This document shows, one piece after another, positions 7,955 to 15,957 of a DNA stretch of 64,000 bases. The DNA lies in the NCBI GenBank assembly GCA_040772085.1, contig JAXGYU010000002.1, positions 45,474 to 109,473 of the forward strand, read 5' to 3'. Positions within the stretch are counted from its first letter, which is position 1, and each line of letters begins with the position of its first letter. The position numbers and the translations under genes are program-made. The stretch comes from JAXGMV01 sp040772085 (GTDB lineage: Bacteria > Chloroflexota > Anaerolineae > Anaerolineales > Anaerolineaceae). The notes beneath the pieces were generated by a model. The model was given only the letters and a program-made list of their open reading frames with translations. It was not told where the DNA came from and did not search any database.

Positions 7955-9892
7955 TCAGCCGCTTGGTGACAAGTCCGACAGATCGAGTTTCCTGATGGTG
8001 AAATTGTCGAAGGCGCCCCAGAACCACAGTTTGTCTGGGTGCGCGACGCTGATACCGCTCGCGCCCGAGTAAATTCCTTCCACCTCCACCCTGCCCAGCT
8101 CTTTACCATTCACCGAAAGCGTCACCAGATTTTCATAACAGGAGCCGGTAAGCGTGAACGGTTTATGCTGCGGGATATCCGGCGAACGGGTCCAGTCCAG
8201 CAATGGCGCGACCTGCTTATTGCCCATTGCGTACAGGATCGAGAACAAGCCAGTCTCAGACACCAACATGCCGTAATGATCACCCTCGTCGCTCATCCGG
8301 CAGAACACGCCAAAAATACCATTGCCTTTGGCCGACTCATAAGGTCTGACCTCTACGCTGACCGAGCTATTGCGCATTTTATCGGTGGTCGCCACAACGC
8401 CGGTCATCGCGGAATTGCTCGCCAGAATCAGGCTGCCATCCACCAGGCTGATCTGGGAATCATTCATCGGAAACAACCTGTCCAGCCCGGCTTGAAAATC
8501 GTTCTGATACATCACCGTCCCATCCGGCGCGTCCTTATATTCATCGGTGAGTTCGAGCAATTTTTGCAGTTTGAAATCTATCCCCTTGCGGACTAATTCT
8601 TTGACCGGATTGACCGGCTGAATGACGTCCAGCTTGCCCATGGTGGGATAACAGCGATCGAGCGCGTCGATCTGTCCATCACGGTTGCTGTCGTAGATCT
8701 GAAGGCAGTCCGTGTATTGGTCATCACCCCGGTAATTTGCCGGGCTGGCAATGCCTATCACCTCACCCTTCTCATTCAACACCGCGCCGCCGCTGAACCC
8801 GCCTTCGATCTTCTCCGAAAACCGGATCGTTTTACCCGCGCCGTCCGCACCGACATCGCCAACCTGCGCGTATTTGATTGAAGGAACATACTCCTGATGC
8901 GGGTAACCGGCGACAACCAGCTTGTCATTGGCAGCCAAAGTGGACGAGTCGCCAAGCGGTACATAAGGAAAGTTCATGGTTGCCGGTTCGATCAGCTCAT
9001 TGTTCTCGTCCGTGATGATGCGCAGGATGGCCGTATCGTTGTCCTTATCAATATCGAAGATTTCTGCGTGATAGTGGGTATACAGCTCAGAGAGGTTCCC
9101 GGTCGGTACATAGACGCCGAATAAAACCAGGTCCATCCCCGGCTCACTGCTGACAAGCGTCGCTGAGGTGAGGATGGTGCCGTTCGCGCCGACCAGCACA
9201 CCCGACCCGAGTTGCACCAGCGCCGCGCGATTGTCATGCGGCACATAACTCGAGATTTTTACAATTGCCTCGAGCGGCAGTTTTGGATTTGCGATTGGAA
9301 TAGGCGGCAGAGCCAAGGGGGGCTTTTCCGGCGTAGACTGTGGTTCCTGCGCGCTTAATTTGTCAACCACATTGTAGGTTTCAGCCCGGGTGAGCGCGAA
9401 GAAGCTCCCCACCAGTTTGATGCTGCCGGCATGCAGCCTGGGTGCACCCGCGATGACCCGTACTGCCACGCGGCTGGTTGAACCGGCAGCCAGGTCGATG
9501 GCAAGCGGTATCAGGGTGCCGCCCTCTTCAATCACCAAGTTCTGCGGCTCGTCCGGCGTCACGCTGATGATCTGATCACCGGCTGCCATACCCTGGCTGA
9601 GCCATATCCCCTTCAATGGGATTGGCGCGCTGCCGAAGTTGGTGATCGTCAGCACCATGTCGAAAGGTTCATCCGCCAGTGTCTCATCCGGGACGTAGGT
9701 CTGAAAGGTCAGGTAGTCCAGCGCTTTGCTGCCCAGTCGCGGCAGCAGGCTGTAATACGTCCAGACAGCCGCGCCGGCAATCCCTGCCAACGCGATCAAG
9801 ATGGCGATCGCCAGCCACCAGCGGCGTTTCTTTTTAATGGGTTGTGATTCCGAAGTGTTTTCCGGTTGCGATAATTCAGGAGACTCGCCCAT
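7955..9892 (-). CDS. Trypsin-like membrane protein, catalytic His missing
   Basis: Third member of the protease family, 645 residues, first gene of the minus-strand cluster, with a GAGGTGAG site before its ATG. It has one membrane helix (about 25-46), an Ig-like region, a trypsin-like domain and a C-terminal sandwich. The serine motif is kept (GGFSGG, S367) and the aspartate too (D286 in DTAIL). The histidine position of NAHVV reads SATLV, i.e. T245. Without histidine the classical triad cannot form, so activity is doubtful. The loop DSNRDGQIDALD, with flanking C396 and C414, is a good EF-hand-like site. The gene for the second paralogue follows after 22 bases, so they are probably co-transcribed. 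Confidence 0.86.
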   Translation of the reverse strand: MGESPELSQPENTSESQPIKKKRRWWLAIAILIALAGIAGAAVWTYYSLLPRLGSKALDYLTFQTYVPDETLADEPFDMVLTITNFGSAPIPLKGIWLSQGMAAGDQIISVTPDEPQNLVIEEGGTLIPLAIDLAAGSTSRVAVRVIAGAPRLHAGSIKLVGSFFALTRAETYNVVDKLSAQEPQSTPEKPPLALPPIPIANPKLPLEAIVKISSYVPHDNRAALVQLGSGVLVGANGTILTSATLVSSEPGMDLVLFGVYVPTGNLSELYTHYHAEIFDIDKDNDTAILRIITDENNELIEPATMNFPYVPLGDSSTLAANDKLVVAGYPHQEYVPSIKYAQVGDVGADGAGKTIRFSEKIEGGFSGGAVLNEKGEVIGIASPANYRGDDQYTDCLQIYDSNRDGQIDALDRCYPTMGKLDVIQPVNPVKELVRKGIDFKLQKLLELTDEYKDAPDGTVMYQNDFQAGLDRLFPMNDSQISLVDGSLILASNSAMTGVVATTDKMRNSSVSVEVRPYESAKGNGIFGVFCRMSDEGDHYGMLVSETGLFSILYAMGNKQVAPLLDWTRSPDIPQHKPFTLTGSCYENLVTLSVNGKELGRVEVEGIYSGASGISVAHPDKLWFWGAFDNFTIRKLDLSDLSPSG

Positions 9893-10181
9893 CCCCGCTC
9901 ACCTCATGAATGTGTTTCTATAATTGTAAGCCTCTTCTGCCTGCCATCCGTATGGGTATCCATACCGCCTGAGTGCAATATTTACCTTAAGGCTTGAGTG
10001 CAATTATCTCCCTCTGGCCAGCGGGCAATTTCTTCACTGACGCCAGAAGGCGTTCTTCGCATTCAGGATAGCCTGCATGCAACGTTTGCACGCCATATGG
10101 GTGAAATAGCTGCACTTCTCTGAAATGCATTTTCTGCACGAGATTCATATTAACGACTTAATAGACTACTTTCATTTACCT

Positions 10182-10568
10182 TTAAGAGCCCTTGCTCTTC
10201 TTTTCATCTGAAAGTACCAGGTTCCAGTCATAGCGCGGGCTGCGGGAGGGTTGCTTGTACGTGCCCAGGTCCACCTTGCCCGCGTCATATTTTTCGAGAA
10301 ATTGCATCAGCGCCAGTGTGACCACCTGGCTGGCCGGCACGCGTTCGGACTCCGACAGCTCCTTGACGCGCTGGCGCAGGGCTGGCGGCAGGTCGTAGGT
10401 CACGCGCTGCTCCTTTCGTGAGGCGATCTTGTTCTGCTCGCGCAGCTTCTTCTGACGCTCTCGGCGCGGGAGCTGAGCCAGCTTCTGCTTCTCTTCCATA
10501 TCCGAAAGCAGGTTGGCGACGGCTTCGTCCAGGATAGTCTTGCGTTTGAGCGGTGATTGGCGGGTCAT
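10182..10568 (-). CDS. Ribbon-helix-helix DNA-binding protein, probable partner of ParA
   Basis: A 128-residue basic protein. A charged coiled-coil-like N-terminal half (DEAVANLLSDMEEKQKLAQL and RRERQKKLREQNK) precedes a ribbon-helix-helix pattern at about 55-100 (RVTYDLPPALRQRVKELSES, then VPASQVVTLALMQFLEKY). The start codon overlaps the stop of parA (ATGA), so the two are translationally coupled. ParA plus a small RHH protein is the standard arrangement of type Ib plasmid partition systems (ParG/omega-like), where the RHH protein binds repeated sites upstream of parA. Such repeats are present at 11388-11480. Function is inferred from fold and context. The 289 bases after this gene show no gene. 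Confidence 0.75.
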   Translation of the reverse strand: MTRQSPLKRKTILDEAVANLLSDMEEKQKLAQLPRRERQKKLREQNKIASRKEQRVTYDLPPALRQRVKELSESERVPASQVVTLALMQFLEKYDAGKVDLGTYKQPSRSPRYDWNLVLSDEKKSKGS

Positions 10569-11332
10569 GTGATCAGCTCCAGAAACTTGTCCAGCACCTG
10601 CTGGTAACCGCCCACCTGACCGCCGCGCTGGTCAAAGCCGGCAACAACGGGTGATCGGGGCGTGTATTCCCACAGCGTCTGGCCATAGGCGGTGGCTTCA
10701 CGGGCGCGGGTATCCTGCGGGATCGGCGGCAGTACACTGGCGCCAAACGCGCCAACCAGCTCCCGGAACTGCAGCAGGGTCTCACGGGTGGAGCGGTCGA
10801 AGAAGGTCGGGATGATGCAGTACCCGTCGAAGCTGTGCCCGCGGCGGTTGATCTCTGCCATCGAGAGCAGGATCTCCTTGACGCCGTCGATCGAGAGCGC
10901 GTCAAGCCGGGTGGGGATGACTACCCAGTTGCTGGCGACCAGTCCGTTGACGTGCAGTACGTCCAGCGAAGGCGCCATGTCGAGCATAATGTACTCATAT
11001 GGAAGAACACGCAGCCGCTCAGCGAGGATGGTCTCGCGAAAGTCGGACTGGATGATCTGGCGCTTGACCATTTCGGTGGTCTTGTCGCCGGGCAGTACAT
11101 CCAGGTCCTTCATGACGGACACCACCACATCCTGCAACGGTGCGTCCTCGCCGATGAACTCGTACAAGCCATTGGTCTTCTCCAGTCCGAAGGAGATGGC
11201 GACATGCCCCTGGGGATCAAGGTCGACCAGCAGGGTTTTATAGCCGGCTTGCGCCAGACCATGAGAGAGCGTGACGGCGGTTGTGGTCTTGCCGACACCG
11301 CCTTTTTGATTGGCAAACGCGATAATTTTCAT
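10565..11332 (-). CDS. parA: ParA-family partition ATPase
   Basis: A 255-residue Walker-type ATPase starting directly with the deviant Walker A motif KGGVGKTTT (residues 10-18), preceded by IIAFANQ. DLDPQGHVAISFGL (A') and YIMLDMAPSLD (Walker B region) follow. There is no N-terminal helix-turn-helix, so it is the small ParA type that relies on a separate DNA-binding partner. That partner is the overlapping RHH gene downstream. GGAAGGTG precedes the ATG. In plasmids and secondary replicons such ATPases segregate DNA by moving on the nucleoid; in chromosomes they segregate origins. Four short repeats of GGCGACC type lie 56-148 bases upstream of the start. Confidence 0.92.
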   Translation of the reverse strand: MKIIAFANQKGGVGKTTTAVTLSHGLAQAGYKTLLVDLDPQGHVAISFGLEKTNGLYEFIGEDAPLQDVVVSVMKDLDVLPGDKTTEMVKRQIIQSDFRETILAERLRVLPYEYIMLDMAPSLDVLHVNGLVASNWVVIPTRLDALSIDGVKEILLSMAEINRRGHSFDGYCIIPTFFDRSTRETLLQFRELVGAFGASVLPPIPQDTRAREATAYGQTLWEYTPRSPVVAGFDQRGGQVGGYQQVLDKFLELIT

Positions 11333-11387
11333 TACACCTTCCGATCTGCGCCGAATGCCGCGCGGAAAACAGGCTGCAATCTGGAAT

Positions 11388-11480
11388 AAGGGTCGCCCCT
11401 GTGTTAATATGTTTATTTATACCACAAATTACAAGGGCGACCCTAAGAGGCGACCCTTGTAAAATGATAAGGTCGCCCCT
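11388..11480. promoter_or_regulatory. Four GGCGACC-type repeats upstream of parA (candidate centromere/operator)
   Basis: Copies at 11388-11400 and 11468-11480 read AAGGGTCGCCCCT and TAAGGTCGCCCCT. Copies at 11433-11444 and 11447-11458 read AAGGGCGACCCT and GAGGCGACCCTT, i.e. the opposite orientation. Arrays of short repeats upstream of parA are what RHH-type partition proteins bind. Alternatively they are a dispersed repeat unrelated to partition. Confidence 0.5.
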
Positions 11481-11684
11481 AATGACGAAAAAACGCCTTT
11501 TTCCTCAAATCTGACCTGGTGAAGCTGCCTGAATGCGTTTACCGGAAAGTGACCCTTCCGCGCGCGAATTTTTATCCTGCGAGGAGAGGACCTTGGAGCG
11601 AAAATAGTAGCATTTTCCAAGCAGGTTTGACGAATTTCTGAAAAATTCCTTGACGCATATCCAGCACCTGATATACTGCTGCTC

Positions 11685-11907
11685 ATACGCGAAAGACTGT
11701 GACGGGAATAAGTACGGCGTCCCGCGGGTTTCAGAGAGCAGCCGGCCGGTGCGAGGCTGCAACCCAAAGCGCCCGAATACCTCCCCGAGTCGCTCCGCTG
11801 AACCAAAGAGTAAGCGCAGCCGTGACCCCGCGTTAAGGGATCGAGCCAGGAAACTGGGAAATAAGGTGGTACCACGAGTCTTCGTCCTTTGCGCGAAGAC
11901 TTATTTA
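11685..11907 (+). promoter_or_regulatory. T-box riboswitch (tyrosine) controlling tyrS
   Basis: The leader shows the landmarks of a T-box RNA in the right order: GACGGGAATAAGTAC with a UAC tyrosine specifier codon at 11713-11715, the CAGAGAGC element near 11731, and the T-box/antiterminator sequence AAGGTGGTACCACG (11863-11876). A terminator hairpin follows, with AGTCTTCG (11877-11884) pairing with CGAAGACT, then TATTTATTT. In this class uncharged tRNA pairs with the specifier and with the T-box bulge, favouring the antiterminator and read-through into the synthetase gene. The terminator U tract is weak. The 5' boundary is approximate. Confidence 0.92.
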
Positions 11908-11920
11908 TTTGGAGGCGAAC

Positions 11921-13162
11921 ATGGATCTGTTTGACGAGCTGAAGGAACGCGGATATATCTACCAGACAACCGATGAGGAACGGACGCGGGAATTGCTTTC
12001 CGGCAATCAACCCTTTACATTCTATCTGGGCATCGACCCGACCGCGGACAGCCTGCACATCGGGCACTTCTTCGCGCTGATGCTCTTCAGACATTTGCAG
12101 CGCGCAGGTCACCGGGGCATCCTGTTGGTAGGCGGAGCCACCGCCATGATCGGTGACCCCAGCGGCAAGAGCGATATGCGCAAGATGCTCTCGAAAGCAG
12201 AGATCGAAGCCAATATCGAGGAAGTGGCCACGCTCGCCCAGCGCTTCATCAGGACCGATGGGGAGAATCCCGCCATCATTACCAACAATGCCTACTGGCT
12301 CAATGATCTGGGCTTCATCGATTTCATGCGCGAGGTCGGCATCCACTTCAACATCAACCGTATGCTGGCAGCGGAGAGTTATGCCAAGCGGCTGGAAGAA
12401 GGCGGACTGACCTTTCTGGAAATGAGCTACATGTTGATGCAGGCGTATGACTTTGTGCATCTGAACCGCACGGAAGGCTGCGTGATGCAGATTGGGGGCA
12501 GCGATCAATGGGGCAACATTGTTGCCGGCACCAACCTGAGCCGCAAGTTCTCAAACCTTGCCGATGAAGACCGCCCCGAGCTGGTGGGCCTCACCTGTCC
12601 GCTGCTGATGACCAATGACGGCAAGAAAATGGGTAAGACCGAGAAAGGCACGCTGTGGGTGGCGCGTGAGAAAACGTCGGTCTATGATTTCTACCAGTAC
12701 TTCTACAACGTCGATGACGGTGATGTCGAAATGCTGCTGCGGCTGTTCACCGACCTGCCGCTGGATGAGATCAAGACATTATGCGCGACAGATATTGTGA
12801 AAGCCAAGCAGCGCATGGCGTATGAAACGACGGCGCTGGTGCACGGTGTCGAAGAGGCTGATAAAGTGCTCGAGACGGTCAGGAGCCTGTTTGGTCAGCA
12901 GCAGTTCAGCCAGGATATGCCCACGGTTGAGGTGGATGCTGGTGAAGAAAGCTACGGGCTGCTGGACCTGATCATCACGGCCGGGTTCGCGGCCTCACGC
13001 GGTCAGGCGCGGCGGCTGGTGGACCAGCGCGGCATCTCGCTGGACGGGGTCGTGCAGCAATCTGCCGATGGCGTAGTCGAAGCCGCCCGGCTGGCGGGCG
13101 ACGGCGTGGTGATGCGCAAGGGGAAGAAAGACTACATGCGGCTGAAACTGAAAGCCGCCTGA
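11921..13162 (+). CDS. tyrS: Tyrosyl-tRNA synthetase
   Basis: Class I synthetase that charges tRNA-Tyr. The ATG at 11921 follows a GGAGG site; an in-frame TTG at 11909 lies upstream of that site and is unlikely. The 413-residue protein has the HIGH motif (residues 46-49, within DSLHIGHF), the tyrosine-binding region YMLMQAYDF, the GGSDQWGN segment, the KMSKS-equivalent KMGKT (about 236-240) and a C-terminal S4 RNA-binding domain (from about 345, with GFAASRGQARRLVDQRGI). Length and order are standard for the bacterial enzyme. Expression should be set by the T-box leader. It lies between the parA and parB-like genes without obvious functional link and is convergent with the latter. Confidence 0.98.
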   Translation: MDLFDELKERGYIYQTTDEERTRELLSGNQPFTFYLGIDPTADSLHIGHFFALMLFRHLQRAGHRGILLVGGATAMIGDPSGKSDMRKMLSKAEIEANIEEVATLAQRFIRTDGENPAIITNNAYWLNDLGFIDFMREVGIHFNINRMLAAESYAKRLEEGGLTFLEMSYMLMQAYDFVHLNRTEGCVMQIGGSDQWGNIVAGTNLSRKFSNLADEDRPELVGLTCPLLMTNDGKKMGKTEKGTLWVAREKTSVYDFYQYFYNVDDGDVEMLLRLFTDLPLDEIKTLCATDIVKAKQRMAYETTALVHGVEEADKVLETVRSLFGQQQFSQDMPTVEVDAGEESYGLLDLIITAGFAASRGQARRLVDQRGISLDGVVQQSADGVVEAARLAGDGVVMRKGKKDYMRLKLKAA

Positions 13163-13200
13163 AATTCCTGAAGAAATCGTAGTAACTGATATGATGCGAG

Positions 13201-13228
13201 CGAAAGTGTAACCGTGGTTACACTTTCG
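13201..13228. promoter_or_regulatory. Perfect GTGTAACC palindrome at the 3' end of the parB-like gene
   Basis: CGAAAGTGTAACC (13201-13213) and GGTTACACTTTCG (13216-13228) form a perfect 13-bp inverted repeat with a 2-base centre. It overlaps the stop codon of the parB-like gene. The inner part is nearly the same as the palindrome on the other side of that gene (14432-14467). It may be a ParB binding site or, as a hairpin, a terminator. Confidence 0.65.
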
Positions 13229-14387
13229 AATTCGCGCGCACCTGCAGCAGGCGCACCAATTCTTCCAGCATGCTGAGGACGTACGGCGCGTCTCCGGTCA
13301 CCATCAGATCGTTTGCGATGGCGTCCAGCGCCTTGCCGCGTTCCCTGACGCTCATGCCCGAGAGCGTGCGCTGGAACAAGCGGATGTTGCGGAAAGCCTT
13401 GGTGCGTTCATCCAGCTTGAGCGGCGTGGTGACGCTGGTTTCCGTCCCTGCCTGATCTCGTTCCGGCTGGCGCAGCAGTTGGATCTCCTCCGAGGTCAGG
13501 GCTTCCTGACCGCTCAGCCTGATCATCTCTTCCCATTGCGCTTTGGGCAACGCCAGAATCTCGCGCAGGACGCGCTCGGAGAGACGGTAGTGGTCAGCCA
13601 TCTCAAGCAGGGGCGTTGGCAGGCGCAGGATGTTGAGCAGTTGCACCATGCGCGGGCGGGTGAGCTGCATGAGCGGGATGAGTTTGTCCCAGGTGCCGGG
13701 CGGCATGCGCTGGCTGCGCGCCTGGCGGAAGAATTCGTATTCGTCCTTGAAATTCGCGTTGGGCTGCTGATCGAGCTCGGCCAGGATCAGCGCGGCGACC
13801 TCACAGGCCTGGCTGACTGCCGAGGGCGCCTCGGCGTGACGGTTCTCGAGCACCTGGCGCTGGCGGGTGGGTTTTTCGATCACCTCGACCCGCAACAGCG
13901 GTTCTGTCGCGCCGCCCTCGGAGACATGCCTCAGGCAGGAAGCCCAGAAGCGGCGCTCGCCGGTCTCGATCTGGAACAGCAGCCGGCCGTCAGACTGCTT
14001 CTGCCAGGCGCCGGTGATCGGCTTGATCTGGCCGTGCGTCTCGAAGGAGCTGCCCATTTGCAGCAGGCGTTCCAGGCTGGCGCGATAGAGCGGATCCTGT
14101 TCGGCGAGTTCGAGCCAGCGGCGGGCGGTCTCATAGCAGTCGAGCAGTCCGCCGAAAAAGGCCGCGCGTAAGGCGTTAGGCAGCAAGCGGCGCGGCTGGA
14201 ATCGGTCGGGGATCATTTCGGAGGGGCGCAGGCGCTCGATGCGTTCGACGCGCTTGGTGCCGGCAGGGATCAGGGCGGCGGTAGCAGGGTCAGCGGGTTT
14301 ACCGCGCTGGGGCGAAGTGCCGGTTGAGAAGTCAGGGGTTTGGAAATCTTCCAGCGCGTTGGCGCGCCTGCGTTTTTCAGCGCTCAT
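13218..14387 (-). CDS. ParB-like DNA-binding protein
   Basis: The ATG at 14387 has GGAGGTC eight bases upstream and gives 389 residues; the longer open frame runs into an upstream palindrome and is rejected. After a basic N-terminus there is a ParB N-domain pattern: LRPSEMIPDRFQPRR, later HGQIKPITGAW and FQIETGERRFWAS (GERR box). A central helical region with a possible helix-turn-helix (LTRPRMVQLLNILRLP, LSERVLREILALP) and a divergent C-terminus follow. An insertion of about 60 residues separates the two parts of the ParB box, which is unusual. There is no adjacent parA; the nearest is at 10565. Two matching palindromes flank the gene. A centromere-binding or replicon-control role is inferred. 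Confidence 0.75.
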   Translation of the reverse strand: MSAEKRRRANALEDFQTPDFSTGTSPQRGKPADPATAALIPAGTKRVERIERLRPSEMIPDRFQPRRLLPNALRAAFFGGLLDCYETARRWLELAEQDPLYRASLERLLQMGSSFETHGQIKPITGAWQKQSDGRLLFQIETGERRFWASCLRHVSEGGATEPLLRVEVIEKPTRQRQVLENRHAEAPSAVSQACEVAALILAELDQQPNANFKDEYEFFRQARSQRMPPGTWDKLIPLMQLTRPRMVQLLNILRLPTPLLEMADHYRLSERVLREILALPKAQWEEMIRLSGQEALTSEEIQLLRQPERDQAGTETSVTTPLKLDERTKAFRNIRLFQRTLSGMSVRERGKALDAIANDLMVTGDAPYVLSMLEELVRLLQVRANSKV

Positions 14388-14431
14388 CGGGACCTCCGGG
14401 GAGATGGATGGTTTCATTATAGTAGAAGAGT

Positions 14432-14467
14432 GGGCACAAAGTGTAACCACGGTTACACTTTGTGCCC
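14432..14467. promoter_or_regulatory. Perfect 17-bp-arm palindrome upstream of the parB-like gene
   Basis: GGGCACAAAGTGTAACC (14432-14448) and GGTTACACTTTGTGCCC (14451-14467) are exact reverse complements around a 2-base centre, 44 bases ahead of the ATG. The core AAAGTGTAACC is shared with 13201-13228. The position suits an autoregulatory operator and/or a parS-like nucleation site. It is unlike the common chromosomal parS consensus. Confidence 0.7.
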
Positions 14468-14489
14468 GTAAGGTTGACGAGATTAGTGC

Positions 14490-15540
14490 CGATCAGACCC
14501 TACAACCAGGCTTGGCTTCCTCGCGGCATGCATGAGAATCAATCTGTAGGGGAGCGGGCAAATCGATCTGTATTTGCCCCTCCCGCTATGAAAGTTGGCA
14601 GCAGCTACTTTCCATGGGTTGCGCAGGACGGTCAGGGCAATCAAAGAACGGATTGCCCTAACCCTACAGCCAGATCTAAACTCTTTAAGGCGTTCGGGAA
14701 AATCAGACCGTAGGGGAGCGGGCAAATCGTTTTACATTTGCCCCTCCCGCAATGCATGTTGGCAGTAGTCTCGTCGCGTGTGTTTGCGCAGGACGGTCAA
14801 GCCAATCACGGGGCAGATTGCATTCATATTTAGTCCGCCCCCGAGGCGCAGCCGGTGAGGGGAGGTGCCGCGCAGCGGCGGAGGGGGTTTGATGAAAACA
14901 AGGTCAGGGCAATCAAAGAACGGATTGCCCTAACCCTACAGCCAGACATGGCTACCTTGCGGCAATCGGAATAATCAAACCGTAGGGGAGCGGGCAAATC
15001 GTTTTGTATTTGCCCCTCCCGGAGTTCAAAATGGGATCAACCCAAAATGGGCAACGCATCACAAAGCAGATTGCATTCATATTTAGTCCGCCCCTGAGGC
15101 GCAGTCGGTGAGGGAGGTGCCGCGCAGCGGCGGAGGGGTTTGATTACAACGCGGTCAGGTCAATCATAGGGCAGATTGCCTCGCCCCTACAGCCTGATCA
15201 AAATTCTTCACAGCGTTCGGAATAATCAATCCGTAGGGGAGCGGGCAAATTGATCTGTATTTGCCCCTCCCGGAGTTCAAAGTGGGATCAACCCAAAATG
15301 GGCAACGCATCAAAAAGCAGATGGCAATCATATTTAGTCCGCCCCCGAGGCGCAGCCGGTGAGGGGAGGTGCCGCGCAGCGGCGGAGGGTTTAATTACAA
15401 CGCGGTCAGGGCAATCAAAGAACGGATTGCCCTAACCCTACAGCTAGACTTGGCTTCATCGTGGCATTCGTGAGAATCAGTCCGTAGGGGAGAGGGCAAA
15501 TCGATCTGTATTTGCCCCTCCCGCGGGTAGGAATTATTAG
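14490..15540. repeat. Tandem compound repeat field of about 251-bp units
   Basis: A 40-base palindromic element (GTAGGGGAGCGGGCAAAT ... ATTTGCCCCTCCCG) occurs at 14546, 14710, 14982, 15233 and 15484. The last three are spaced exactly 251 bases apart. Between them lie three copies of an element with TTCATATTTAGTCCGCC..GAGGCGCAGNCGGTGAGG (about 14813, 15066, 15317) and three of AATCAAAGAACGGATTGCCC (about 14639, 14910, 15412). No gene is seen. The field sits between the parB-like gene and the replication-like genes, so a centromere or origin role is possible. Simple expansion of dispersed repeats is the alternative. Confidence 0.8.
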
Positions 15541-15691
15541 AAGCATTGTAGCGTTCGTCCGATTGCACAGAATCGTGATCTCAGCCCGAACTTAGGCTCT
15601 GGTTATAAACCCTCCTGGCTGCTCAGCAGCCTTCCTCCCTCACAGGGAGGACACGTATTGGGCAATCAGATTATCTTGGGGATGAAATCGT

Positions 15692-15719
15692 CGTTTATTG
15701 TGCATTTGCACAATAAACG
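15692..15719. promoter_or_regulatory. Perfect palindrome in the AT-rich leader of the AAA ATPase operon
   Basis: CGTTTATTGTGCA (15692-15704) and TGCACAATAAACG (15707-15719) are exact reverse complements. A weaker version (ATTGTGCATTTTAACAAT) follows at 15739-15756, so a dimeric regulator may bind both. The stretch 15720-15800 is clearly more AT-rich than its surroundings, and TGTGGATGA at 15834-15842 differs by one base from a DnaA box. The preceding 15604-15660 holds a dispersed repeat (CTCCTGGCTGCTCAGCAGCC) found inverted near 47200. Confidence 0.6.
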
Positions 15720-15755
15720 CCATCTTTTTCGAAGAAAAATTGTGCATTTTAACAA

Positions 15756-15783
15756 TTGAAAAATAGAAAATATGTGCTATGTT
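15756..15783 (+). promoter_or_regulatory. Candidate sigma-70-type promoter
   Basis: TTGAAA (15756-15761) and TATGTT (15778-15783) are separated by 16 bases, just downstream of and touching the second palindromic site. It would drive the ATPase gene that starts at 15958. It was found by eye only and the -10 box is imperfect. Confidence 0.35.
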
Positions 15784-15957
15784 AATAGCGTCAGCACCAA
15801 ACTATGTCTTTGACGGCAGATAAATAAGCGGAATGTGGATGAATCAAGATATAATTGCACTAAATGGGAGTAGTTCAACCTGGAATTATGCTAACTCTCT
15901 TGTATTTCTCAGAAATTAATGTAATAATGGTGGCAATTCCATTCAAGGACGGGCTGC

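Noticed and set aside
11429..12508. 359-codon minus-strand frame across the T-box and tyrS
   Set aside because: It overlaps the T-box leader and the conserved tyrS N-terminus; the protein shows no family features.
14462..14713. Short plus-strand frame overlapping the ParB-side palindrome
   Set aside because: Begins inside the palindrome and runs through the tandem repeats; no coding pattern.
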